A stretch of 64,000 nucleotides of DNA, taken from positions 682,001-746,000 of the forward strand of contig JAIUPT010000030.1 in NCBI GenBank assembly GCA_022315425.1, read 5' to 3'. Source of the DNA: Pseudevernia furfuracea (Eukaryota > Ascomycota > Lecanoromycetes > Lecanorales > Parmeliaceae). Below, piece after piece: positions 44,378-55,079 of this stretch (position 1 is its first letter; every line of letters starts with the position of its first letter). The notes under the pieces are model-generated. The model made no database searches and was not told the origin of the DNA. It saw nothing but the letters and a program-made list of their open reading frames with translations. The translations under genes were made by a program, and so were the position numbers.

Positions 44378-44572
44378 TGTCAGAACCAGTATAGAGTCAA
44401 GTCATGTAGGTGTATAGAATAAGACAACTAGATGCAGAACAACTATGTACTGGGAGGGAAGGCCATATATGTATGGCGGAGTAAATCTGCCAAGACACGC
44501 TAAGTCTAAAGGGAGAAGATGTGTCAACAAAGGAAGGTGTGTCACAAAGGGATGCGAGGTACGCTCGTAACA
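44378..44572 (-). repeat. 5' LTR of the 2.16-kb element
   Basis: 195 bp, starting TGTCAGAACC and ending CGTAACA on the plus strand. Confidence 0.96.
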
Positions 44573-44577
44573 GATGT

Positions 44578-47143
44578 CATCGTCACGAATAGACACAGAC
44601 TCGCATGTTCGAGTAGTTTACAACGTGCAGAGGAATGCTAGCATCGTATTCAGAGGCACAGTGCAGAGAGGTGTAGTTGTACCACTCAGAGGCACCCAAA
44701 CAGGCACAGACTCGCACGCCCGAGTAGTCACAAATGAAGACACAGACTCGTATGCTCGAGTAGTCTTCAATGTGCAGAGAGATGAAGTTGTATCATCTAG
44801 AGACACAGTGCAGAGAGATGCGGCTATTGCATCTAGAGGCATCAAGACGAACGAGAATAACTTTAAGAGTTCGTTTGTTCTTACACCCGAGACGAAGAAT
44901 ACTTTTAAGAAACTAAAGACAGCTTTCACTATCGCATCGATACTTAAGCACTTTACTTCAGAACTATCAATACGTGTAGAAACTAATACATCGGGCTATG
45001 CCATTAACGGAATTCTAAGTCAGTTACACAGCGGAGTATAACATTCAGTGACATACTACTCGCGCAAATAGATCCCAATCGAGATCCGATACGACACGTA
45101 CGATAAAGAGCTTTTGACTATCGTCGAGTCATTCAAGCATTGACGTCACTACTGCGAGAGTAGTCGTTAGAAGATTGAGATGTTGACAGATTATCATAAC
45201 CTCAAGAAGTTCATAAGCACTACGCGTCTAAACAGTCGTCAAATTCGATGAACACAAGAGCTTAGTCGTTATGACTTTGTCATCGAATATCGTCAGAGAA
45301 AACACAATCTCGCGAATTCACTAAGTCGAATCTCTGACTACGAGCAGAATAATAATATCATCAAGCGTGAGAATTATCATCTGCTTGATGAGCTGAAGCA
45401 CACTCTACGTGAGTTTCGTGCTATGAGGCGATCTGTCTTTATAACAGACTGCTTTCAGATGCTTATTATCGACATCAATGAAGTGTCTAATATATGTAAA
45501 CAGTGATCTCGCATTTGAGTCACTGTTGCTATCGAAGACTCTACGGGAGATTTCGTCAAGGATTAGTCTTTCGATGATCAACTCGAAGAGTTAACTCTGA
45601 AAGACGATTATGCGAAGAGCGTCATGAAGCAATTAAAGTCATTCACAATCAACTCTCTTAGCGGCCTAAGTGGTCAATCATACACTCTTGCTGAAGGCAG
45701 ACTGTATTATAACGAACGAATCTATGTTCCTGAGGCGCTACGAGATGTGATCATGAAACGCTATTATGATAGTTCGTTAGCTGGTCATTTCGGTGCTGAA
45801 AAGACTCAAGCACTTATTCAGCGCAAGTACTTCTGGTCGAAGCTTGTCAAGAATATTAACGAGCATATTGCTTCTTGCTCTGTGTGTACGATGATCAAAT
45901 CGTTCAGACACAAATCGTACGATAAGCTAACACCCTTGTCGATCCCTACTCATAAGTGAAAGAACATCTCATTGAACTTCGTGACTGAACTGCCCTTATT
46001 CAAAGATTGACGTGAGTATACGTACGACTCAATTCTCGTAATTGTGAATCGTCTTACGAAGATATCACATTATATAGCGATGAACAAGACGCTCGACGCT
46101 AAGCAGTTCGTACAGGTTTTGATTGAGAATCTGATTCGCTATTATGAATTATGAAACTCGATAGTAACGAACCGTGGGTCGCTATTCACCTCTTAGTTCT
46201 AATCTAGTCTTATATACTTTCTGAGGGTGAAGCGGCGCTTATCGACTGCATTTCACTCTCAGATCGATAATCAGACTGAGCGATAGAATAGTATCATGAA
46301 ACAATACTTGCGAGCATTTATCTGCTGAGAGCAGAACGACTGGGTGAAGTGATTACTCACGACGGAATTTGCTTACAACAATGCAAAGAACTTCATCATT
46401 GACATGTCGTCATTCGAGACTAATCTTGATTATGAATCAAGAATATCTTAGGACGAGGATATCGATTCGAAGTCTCGCTCTCGCGCTGCAGTTGACAACG
46501 TCAATTATCTGTTCACACTTATAGGTGTGTGTAAGAATGCTATTCTGGCTGCATAGCAGTCACAGAAAGAATACGTTAACAGACATCGAAAGTCTCGAGA
46601 CTACAAGGTGGGCGATCGCGTCTGGTTAAATACTAAGTACATTAGAATCAAGCGGAACAGAAAGCTGAAGTTCAAACACTTCGATTCATTTCTAATCACA
46701 GACGTCATCGAATCGCAGTTCTATCGACTGGAGTTACCGAGCGACTGGCGAATTCACAACGTCTTTTATATGTTCTTGCTGGAAAAGAACTCTTCAAAAC
46801 AGAAGAAGATAAGTCAAAGTCTAGAGAATATGAAATTCGACGAAGACGATGCACATAACTACGTGATCGCTGACGTTGTGAATAATATAGTTTTTAAATC
46901 AGACGAGAATAACAAGGCAGAAGGTCTATACTATCAAGTTCACTAAAAAGAATATTCTGACTCAGAGAATACATAAGAACCCTACGAGAGAGTCTCTCAT
47001 CTACGAAAGTTGTTAAATAAGTTTCATAAGAAGCACCCTAACAAGCCTACAGTCGAATCAGTAATCATCGAAAGAAAGTCACAACGACGTGTTTTAAAGA
47101 GATCTGCGTCGAAGAACAAGGGTAAGAGTTTAAAGAAAGCGTT
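44578..47143 (+). pseudogene. RNase H, integrase and chromodomain relic of the Gypsy element
   Basis: After the insert, a coding tandem repeat (about 44580-44845) precedes RNase H (TIASILKHFTSELSI, then ETNTSGYAINGILSQL at about 44960). The integrase zinc site is at 45770-45890 (AGHFGAEKTQ ... CSVC) with its first His changed to Tyr. The catalytic core follows (about 46000-46400; VNRLTKISHYIAM and a VTNRGSLFTS segment with Asp-to-Asn damage). The C-terminal part (46608-46946) is open and ends in a chromodomain (GLYYQVH, then EPYERVSHLRKLLNKFHKKHP). Stops are frequent. Several Trp sites are TGA, two are TAA. Confidence 0.9.
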
Positions 47144-47327
47144 TGTAAGGATCGTACTGTGGTGATAATCGTAGTGTAGTATGTAACGAAGATAACAAGC
47201 TGAGAAGCAACTATGGACTGGGAGGGACGTCATATATGTATGACGGAGTGAACCTGCCAAGACACGCTAAGTCTAAAGGGGAAGTGTCAAGGTAGGTGTG
47301 TCAAGAATGCGAGGTACGCTCGTAACA
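47144..47327 (-). mobile_element. Solo LTR of the Gag-only element family
   Basis: 184 bp from TGTAAGGATCG to CGTAACA, aligning with the reverse complement of the LTRs at 28281-28464 and 30820-31003. It is flanked by the exact duplication GCGTT (47139-47143 and 47328-47332). Confidence 0.95.
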
Positions 47328-47332
47328 GCGTT

Positions 47333-47625
47333 AAATATTCGTGATAGTACTACAAACGATAGTACTCTTTTGTTCATTTTCCTATCTAACGAGAAGATTT
47401 TATGATTTTAACGAGACTAGTTTAGACATTATATGAGACAAAAGAATAAAAGTTCGAACGATATCGATTCGACTGATTGACTCGAACTCTGAATCGAATG
47501 AATTTTAATTACTTGATGTTCGTCTGATGTTTGCTAACGCATTGTGACATGACTGCAATAAGATATCGATATACGATATGCTGTTGTTCTTTTTTCGGGC
47601 TTGTTATCTCACAGAAGCTCGTCTT
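47333..47625 (+). other. 3' untranslated part of the Gypsy element
   Basis: Sequence between the nested solo LTR and the polypurine tract. Degraded, no gene seen. Confidence 0.6.
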
Positions 47626-47642
47626 GAAAAGGGGGAGATAAT
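47626..47642 (+). promoter_or_regulatory. Polypurine tract of the Gypsy element
   Basis: GAAAAGGGGGAGATAAT directly precedes the 3' LTR. Confidence 0.9.
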
Positions 47643-47909
47643 TGTAAGGGTTATGAGGTCTCTAGACATGAGGCGGCCTGTTAGAAGTTCAGGAATTCAA
47701 TATACATCTAGGTCAGATTCGAAAGACTATCCCTCTGGTGCAGCTGTGCGACTATAGCAGTCGCATAGTAAGTTTGCTTGACATGAGAATACACTCTTCT
47801 CTGCTAAATATGCTGTCTCTGAGGATTCCCACTTGGGTTTCTCAGGATTCAGTCTATCTAGTAATCAATATACGAGTTGCTCAGTCACGCATGCCTAGAC
47901 CCCGTTATA
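47643..47909 (+). repeat. 3' LTR of the Gypsy element
   Basis: 267 bp; its terminal CGTTACA has decayed to CGTTATA. Differences from the left copy are transitions, mostly on CpC and CpA. Confidence 0.95.
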
Positions 47910-47914
47910 ATTTA

Positions 47915-48545
47915 TAAGACTTTAATTCGTTTTAAAATAATAATCGAATAGTTAAAGATTTTTAAATAAAATCAACTTTTCTTTCTCGAACTCTCTGACT
48001 AGAGCATTTCTAAATATTATTATATATAGTGTTTCTAAGTCGAACTGAGATCGCGACGTCGCGTTCACATTCGTTGCTTTTAAGTTCCTTTTTCACATTC
48101 TTTTTGTCACGATGTGAATCTCAGTCTAGTCAGGTTGATCTATGCGATAGCCGACGCTCTAGGCGACAGCCCCTTAAGAACTGCTCGTATCCCCCATTCT
48201 TTCTTGCTTCCTTATCTTTCGTCTTGTATATCTAGTCAAGTCACGTACATAGACAATGTATCAAGCCTCGTTCCTTGTCACTTTTTAATATAATATATTT
48301 TCTCTTATTATTTACGAATTCGAAGCTCGTTCTATCTATAAATCTAAATCGCGATTCGATTATAACATCTTTAACTAAGTGTCTTTCAAAGTTTGACTTC
48401 TATTCGATCTTTAAAAATTCTTTGATTTCTTTTACGAAAGTCGTCGTTATTTTATTTATCTTATTTATATTTATAATTGTCGATATATCTATCTTCTCAA
48501 TTCTTATAATTATTATAGTCGTTGTTATTATTTTTATTAAATATT
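47915..48545. other. Unassigned DNA
   Basis: AT-rich except for a more balanced stretch at about 48020-48260. No LTR borders, RNA gene or supported coding region. Confidence 0.35.
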
Positions 48546-49428
48546 AGTATATATAAAAGAATAAGACAGGGCTGAGTTAAAAAATCTTATATTTGTATGT
48601 GCAGCGGGCTGTAGTTAATGTAAACCTCGACAGATCTACGTTTTTTGATTAGACTCGCTTTGTTAGCCCGCTAGATCTCTCGAGCGTCCTTATCAAAAAA
48701 TTTGATGAGACCTTTTCGCAACTTCAATTATTTTATGCCCTCTGCATATAATTTCTTCAAACTTTCATTAGTTATAGAATTCAACTTGCGCATTTCAACG
48801 CTGCAAAAATTATTAAATTTGATCTATTATTGATAAAGTAAAGTAGAATTCAAATATCGCTGCCCGATCGCTTACTTCTTGACGAATGCGCGACCTCGAA
48901 AAAATTTGTGCGTACAAGTCTTATATTTTAAATAACTTTTTACTTTTCTATTACTTTTTTAAGATTTTTTTTTAATTGTGAAGACTTATTTGTGCTATTC
49001 AGAGAATCAAGAATTCTTGAAATCGATCTTATAGTTATTAATAGATTATAAGTTGAAGATTTTTAACGTTGACGAACTAGATATTCGATATATATTTTAG
49101 TAGTGAAAATTTTTTCATATAGTGATAAAATGATAAAACGATTAAATTTGTAAATTTGTAAATTGTAGAATTCGAATTCGAGCTGCGTCAAAAAATAAAA
49201 AAAAAATAAAAAAAAATACAAAAAATAAAATAAAATAATTAAATTAAATCGTAAATCGTATTATAATAATCTTAAAAAAAAAGTAGAAAAAAAGCTATTT
49301 AAAATATTAATCAAATTTAATATTTTCTAAAAGAGTTTTTTCTTTTTTTTTACGACTTAAGTCTTAAGTTAATTTAGATTAATTTTAATATCGTATCACG
49401 AATTTAATTCGTAAGTCTATACTTGTGA
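48546..49428. repeat. Dispersed repeat, copy 2
   Basis: Matches 4505-5232, with extra A-rich and T-rich sequence near its right end. Positions 49168-49179 (GAATTCGAATTC) keep the palindrome of copy 1 with both halves changed by transitions. In the variable left part, AGCGGGCT (about 48602) and AGCCCGCT (about 48664) are inverted and could form a stem; copy 1 lacks this pair. Confidence 0.75.
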
Positions 49429-49885
49429 TTTATATGAAAGAAGCGATCTTTATATCGTAATTCTTATTTCTTTTAAAGTTCTTTAGCCCTTCGAATATTA
49501 TTTTAAATTCTATTTCTCGAATCTATATATCTAATAGTTATCGTATATATATACTATTTATAATAATTTCATATAATCATTCGACGTAACTATTTTAAGT
49601 TTCTCAGTTACTTCGATTTACTCTTTTATTATCTCTGCTACTCTCGATAGATAGTTTCTTTTTAAATAATCGATCTTCTTATAAACGTAATAAGTCTTTT
49701 TTTCTCAATTCTCGCTTTTCTTTTATAATGTCAAGCTTCATTAAATCTTCTTTAAACTAAAATCTATTTCTCGATATTAATTTAAATTATAATTTCTTAT
49801 CGACGTATCGTTCGTACTATTAATTATCTATTCTAATTATAATCACGATTATTTCTTTTAACGAGTTCGATCGTTCGATCGCGAT
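49429..49885. other. Unassigned RIP-degraded DNA
   Basis: AT-rich with stops in all frames; ends at the TATCG target of the mini LTR element. Confidence 0.4.
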
Positions 49886-49890
49886 TATCG

Positions 49891-50088
49891 TGTCACGATA
49901 CGTCAAGACTTCCTCAGAGACTATCGCCTGACTAGGACTAGCGCGGCTTGGCAGCGCACATATCTACTCTGCAGTCACATAGAATAATCAACAACATGCT
50001 CACAAAGAAGAAAAAAAAAAAAAAAAAAAAAAAAAAACAATCTTTCATCACATCATAAATTATGATATCAGTTATTCTTTTCTTGACA
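49891..50088 (+). repeat. Left LTR of the mini element, with a poly(A) insert
   Basis: 198 bp against 153 bp on the right. The excess is a block at about 49995-50040 consisting of CATGCTCACAAAGAAG followed by 27 A residues (50011-50037). Confidence 0.9.
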
Positions 50089-50241
50089 ATTGATAGTTAT
50101 ATCTAATTTAGATCCTTCACCAAGTCGTCTATATCGTCGTTCGACCAGTGATCACTGTATATCGACAGTCAGCTCTCTCGCGCTTCCGCTACGCAACAAC
50201 ACGTTATTCTTTCATTAGGCCTTTAATACATATCTCACATT

Positions 50242-50520
50242 ATGTCTTTTAACAGTTCAGAAATCCTCCTCGACTTCTCAGCAGAGCAGACCGCCTCTCT
50301 TACACAGCTAATTCAACACACGCTTCGTGAGGCACTCGAATCATATTTTGACCCACTGTCACAGTATAAGCAGTCAGTCTCAGTGTCAAAGTCAGCACGT
50401 CAAGAACAGGCACAGCAGATCACTACGGAGGATTCTTTGAAGAGCACTACGAAGAAGAGAAGGAGAAAGAAGAAGAAGAGCACTATTTACAATAACAGTC
50501 TCGACAACACGAGTCAACTC
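50242..50520 (+). CDS. 5' part of the mini element's short ORF
   Basis: The ATG at 50242 opens a 93-codon frame (MSFNSSEILLDFSAEQ start, then LTQLIQHTLREALESYF, then a Lys/Arg-rich run) that ends at a codon boundary exactly where the Copia element sits. The frame resumes in phase at 56680 without a stop and ends at TAG 56854-56856, giving a 151-residue protein before the insertion. The helical N-terminus resembles the start of Gypsy Gag proteins. It may be a truncated Gag; no zinc knuckle follows. Confidence 0.6.
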
Positions 50521-50683
50521 TGTCAAAATATGAGGTAGGACGTATAGTAGTTGTATTATCTATGAAGTGCTACGAAAGAAAGAGCGATCATATTCGAGCA
50601 CACTAGTGACGGGCTGACTAAGCGTCAAGGCTTAGTCAGCTTGATCGACTTAGATAGCAGTCACGTGACTCGAAATTTCAACA
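50521..50683 (-). repeat. 3' LTR of the 6.15-kb Copia element
   Basis: 163 bp. Sense-strand AAGGGGAG at 50684-50691 is the polypurine tract. Confidence 0.96.
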
Positions 50684-50749
50684 CTCCCCTTCGCGCGCAT
50701 CTTTCATAGTCGTAGTGCTCGATAGCTACTGTGAAAATAATCGTCGAGT

Positions 50750-53700
50750 ATCGATAGATTGCAACAGTAGTATCGATTGTTATACGCTCGGTGGATTGAT
50801 CTCAAATTTTGATAACAAGTAGACATAGATGCTCTAAATGGTCCTTGAAGATATGACGACAATGGTGGCAATAGCGCTCAAGTTGCATGATGATTTAATT
50901 GATTGTCTCACTTGACAAAAAGACATCGAGCGAAACGACGGCGGCGATAGCGACGGTAAATGATGGTGCTGCTTCTCTACAGAAGAGAGTCAAGGCTATA
51001 AACGTGGTTCAAGATTAATAAGCTCTCGAAATTTGCTTCGCGCATAATTTTTAACAAGAGATATAGCGCCCTGATTGTCACAGAAGATCATAATTGCTTG
51101 AGTGAATCTCGAGCTGGTGTTGAGTTGATTTAGAAGGCTTCGAAGCAAAACGACTTTCTTGATAGCTTGCGTTTGACCGATGTATTCGATCTCACAAGTG
51201 GAAAGCGCTACTGTGAGTTGTCGCTTAAATAATCAACTAATGGCGGCGCTATCAATTTTGAAGACGTATTCAGATGTGGAGCGTCGAGTGTCCTAATCAC
51301 CAGTCTAATCAATCGATATTAGTGTAGCCTTTCAGAGGCTGCAGATCTCCTCTAAAGACTAGTTGATAATCAACTATGTGACGTAGATATCGAAAGATTC
51401 GCTTGACTGCTTTCTAATGAGCTTCATTGAGATTTGAACCATATCGAGATATCACTGAGACTGCATAGACGATGTCTGGTCTCGTACCCAGCATTGCGTA
51501 CATTAGTGATCCCATAGCTAACTGATAGCTGATACGAGAGGCCTCTGTAGTCTAAAAGTTCTCCTCGACGACTTAAAACTTCTTAATACTCATGAGAGTA
51601 GTTGTGTCTTTGAATTCCCACATGTTATGCTTAGTGAGAAACTTCTCAACGTAGTCTACTTGTACAAGCCGTAAAATGCGATTGACGAAATCTCTGATGA
51701 TCGTTATATCGAGATAACAAGTGCATGAATCTAAATCAGACATTTCGAAACGTTCTCGTAACTTGTCCTTGATGCGCTGAATGTTCTTCTTGTCGAGATC
51801 AGCGAAAAGAATATCGTTCACATAGATAGCGATGATGATGATATCGTTAATGAATACCGAGTAATCGGCTGCGATGGGCTCGAAACCGAGCTCCTTGAGA
51901 AAAGTAGAGTGCGTGTTATATCAAAATCTTGAGAATTGTTTGAGACCATAGAGTGCCTTTTTGAGCTTACATACCTTGTCCTTGCCATCGATTTCAAAGT
52001 CAGTTGACTGAGTCACACAAATGATTTTCTCTACGTTGTCGTAAAGAAATACCGTTTTGACGTTCATTTGCTTCAGTTCTTAGTCGAGAGCTGTTACTAA
52101 TGCAAAGATGACTTTGTAGTTTATAGACTTCATCACTGAGACGAAAGTCTCACTGAAGTCAACACCTTCCCGTTGCTCGAAGTCACGTATTACTCAACGA
52201 GCTTTATGTCGCACTATCTCCGCTGAAGGTTCACGCTTGAGCTTGAATACCCACTTGTCACTGAGAGCGTGCGCGTTGAAGGGGAGATCTACAAGCTCTT
52301 AAGTACCGTTAGTTATCAAAGACTCTATCTCTTCTTGTATGGCAAGCTCTTAATGCATCTTGCGATAGACATCAGCCATAGTCTCTCTGTAGATTCGAGG
52401 TTCGTATGATTTGAGATTGTTGACTTTGATCAGGAGTGCGATAAGATTAGGCGAAAGATCTCTATGCGCTCTGAGGATCTCATACTACTTTGATAGGTGC
52501 TTAGAAGGTGACTATCTAACAGTTATAGACCTAGTTATAAGTCTTGCGGTCGAAGATTCGGCGAGAGTGTCATCGTCAAGCGTATTGAATAATTCTGATT
52601 GCGCTTGCCGTGAATTAGGCCTTGCAGGTACTCGAATCTCTCTGAAGTATTCACGCTCCTCTACAGGGTTAGACTCCCTTGCAGCTATTATGCTAGGTTT
52701 AGACATTGACACAGAGTCGAGAAAGTCAGTAGCAGCTTCAACAGAGATTTCTCGTCTTCTTTTGATGGCTCTCTCCTCTGGAACAGATGTTGAAGGGGCG
52801 AATTGTTCTTTGATGACTTTGCTGAGAGCTTCGATGCGACGCTTGACTCTATGCTCAGTAAGGGCTCTGTTAACCTCATCGATCCCTGCTGGAGTTAAAG
52901 TTGCGAATGTGAGTTTGGGTGGAACATTGTTGATTCAAGTAACATTAGAGTATATCTGCACCTTATTATTCGATAGCAGCATGCGATAGAACCGCTTAGC
53001 TTCATAGCCGACTAAGCGCCCTTTATGAGCATGATCCTCGTACTTGATTCAGTCAATGCTTGATATGTGAACTTGACAGTAGCCAGTTTGATCAATGATT
53101 CGAAGATGCGATACATTAGGTGGGTGATCTGTAGAGACTTCGTGAGGAGTGACTTTGCGATCAGTGATCGGCTGCAGATTGCGAAGATAATTAACTATTT
53201 TTACAGTTTTAGACTAATACTTTAGAGATAGCTTGCTCTCTTTGAGCATAGCGACGGTCTTTAATTGAATAATGTGATCAAGGCGCTCGAATTTGTCGTT
53301 TATTTGAGAGTTGTTAGAAACAATCCCCTCTCAAATGATTCCCTTGAAGAGGCGATAAGCGTATATATCATAATTATCGTACTCTCTATCACAATCGCTG
53401 CGTAGCCGAATATAGATACAGTCGTCGTGCTTCACTTGCTATAAAAAAGACTTGAAAGCAGCGAGCACGTGAGAATCGTTCTTATTCAAAAGTAGATAGA
53501 CACCCGAGCGAAGAGTTTTGTCGTTCAAGAAGATAATTATATATCTAAAGTCATCGTGAGAATTCTCGAATAATTCTTAAAGATGCGAATGAATAAGATC
53601 GTTTTCTTAGCGTTCAGGCTCTATATGACGCTCGTGCGATTCGACTTTCATGTTGACAATGCTATAAGGCTCGCAAGCATCGCCGAGAGATGAAACGACT

Positions 53701-53990
53701 AGATTCATTTCAACGCACATTTGAGCCAGTTTCTTGAGATTCTGAACTCTCAGATAATTCATTCGAACATGTCACATACGAAGGGTTTCCTCATCAATCT
53801 CAGACTTCGAGTCTTCAAATACAAGCGTCTTCGATTATTAAGATACGTCGATCGCCAAGTCTCTTACATTTCAGTTTAATTCTCTTAAAGCCTGTTGTCA
53901 TTGCGGAGCCGTTGACTTCATTGACTGGGCGATGAGGGGTGAATATAGTAAAGATTTTGAACGCGTTAAGGTCGCGAGTGATGTGCTGAG
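50750..53990 (-). pseudogene. Copia Pol relic (integrase, RT, RNase H)
   Basis: Minus-strand reading from right to left gives an integrase C-terminus (about 53300-52900, with IQLKTVAMLKESKL), then a long linker, then RT: LSDKWVFKLKREP (about 52265), an EREGVDF-like block (about 52170), KVCKLKKALYGLKQFSRF (about 51970), IYVNDILFADLD (about 51820) and YLDITIIRD (about 51720). RNase H follows with GSLMYAMLGTRPDIVYAVS (about 51500). Catalytic YVDD has become YVND. Stops are moderate in number, so it is younger than the Copia element at 7215-13789 but inactive. Confidence 0.92.
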
Positions 53991-54099
53991 TGCACGCAGA
54001 GTCAAGAAACGTTATATAAGCACGAGAGAGCTGCTGTAGTGAATATCGAAGTGATACTGACCATGATGCTTTTAGCTTTCACAGCTGGCTTATGAGAAC

Positions 54100-55069
54100 G
54101 ATTTTATAGAGATATAGAGTTGACAATTAAAGCGTGTGTCACGAAGCTAAAAGTCATTCGAGGCTGAGTGATAGCGACAGCAGCATCAGCGCTTGGAGGT
54201 TGACGTTCTATAACTGACTTATTGTCGTCTTTAAGTTTGTCCTTGTCGTCTTTGAACTTGAAGTTACCTCCCTCACGACCTTCTCGTTCATCTCGATCAC
54301 TTTCACGGCCGTCACGACCGTCGTGACCACCTCTATGAATGTTGCTATTGTTGCGACCGAGCTCACGATATTCGAATTCATCGTGGAAGTTCATCTTGCA
54401 GTGCTTGCAATGCTTGCAAATTTGAATAAAGGTGTAAGAGTTGTCGACATGAGCTCCCGGCTGGATTCTGTGCTCAGTGACATCATCGGCGACGAGTGCA
54501 GTGACGCTCTATACATTGTGACTGAAGATGTTATTCACCAATGCAACTAATGCGATAGCTTCGATGATAATGGAATTGAAGAGATTGATTACGATGTTGA
54601 TAAATCGAGTGATAACATAGTTCAGCGTAAACTTAGCGATATCATCTTCTTTGAGAGCGTCATGATTTTGCTGATACTGCTCGTAGTACGAGTTATAAAG
54701 GAATTCGAGTCCATCGTGAAAGCGCCAGATTAGTCAGTTCTCATCGAAGTGTAGCTGCTCGAATATATTGTCGAACTCGTTTAAGATCTCAATAAACTTG
54801 CTGATATAGATTTGAGGCTCATTCTCGCAGTCTGCGAGACTGACATTATTGAGCTTCTTGAACATGAAATGGAGCATATCTGAGCCACGAGGCTTGTACT
54901 CTGCAAGTGCATCCCAGGCGGCTTTGACGTTGGTTTTGGTGTTGATCTTGACACGGGGGTTCCTTTCGCAGCGGGTTCTCATTATAATGCAGATCCTATC
55001 TTGCGCTTCTTTCCAAGCGATGAGGTGTTCGACGATAATGATTTCATCTTCAGTGAAAACTGGTGCCAT
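54100..55069 (-). pseudogene. Copia Gag relic
   Basis: The segment 55069-54734 is open for 111 codons, starting with a true ATG (MAPVFTEDEI), and contains AWDALAEYKPRGSDMLHFMF and IYISKFIEILNEF, the UBN2-type Copia Gag signature. Beyond a few stops, the zinc-knuckle region reads ICKHCKHCKMNFHDEFEYREL near 54430-54360, followed by an Asp/Arg/Gly-rich tail (54340-54230). It forms the particle shell. Confidence 0.88.
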
Positions 55070-55079
55070 ATGATCCCTA

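Larger units (their letters stand above)
42411..44572 (-). mobile_element. Non-autonomous LTR element (2.16 kb) inserted in the Gypsy RT
   Basis: Both LTRs are 195 bp and the flanks are the exact duplication GATGT (42406-42410 and 44573-44577). The interior (42606-44377) has no RT or integrase. Its 3' half is homologous to the Gag-only element at 28281-31003. It is only lightly damaged: LTRs differ at about ten sites, nine of them transitions. A minus-strand open frame of 173 codons (43634-44155) lacks any ATG and has no recognisable domain, so I do not call it a gene. Confidence 0.96.
38833..47909 (+). mobile_element. RIP-degraded Gypsy chromovirus with three nested insertions
   Basis: LTR ends TGTAAGGG ... 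CGTTACA and the exact duplication ATTTA (38828-38832 and 47910-47914) fix the borders. Without its inserts (38980-39290, 42411-44572, 47144-47327 and their duplications) it is about 6.4 kb. Gag, protease, RT, RNase H, integrase and a chromodomain are recognisable on the plus strand but riddled with stops. It carries a self-primer-like site and a clear polypurine tract. Confidence 0.95.

Noticed and set aside
39576..47143. TGA read as tryptophan (altered genetic code)
   Set aside because: TGG is used normally in the intact chromovirus and partly in the same relics, and Gln codons also became TAA or TAG; the CpC-directed transition bias explains the TGA excess.
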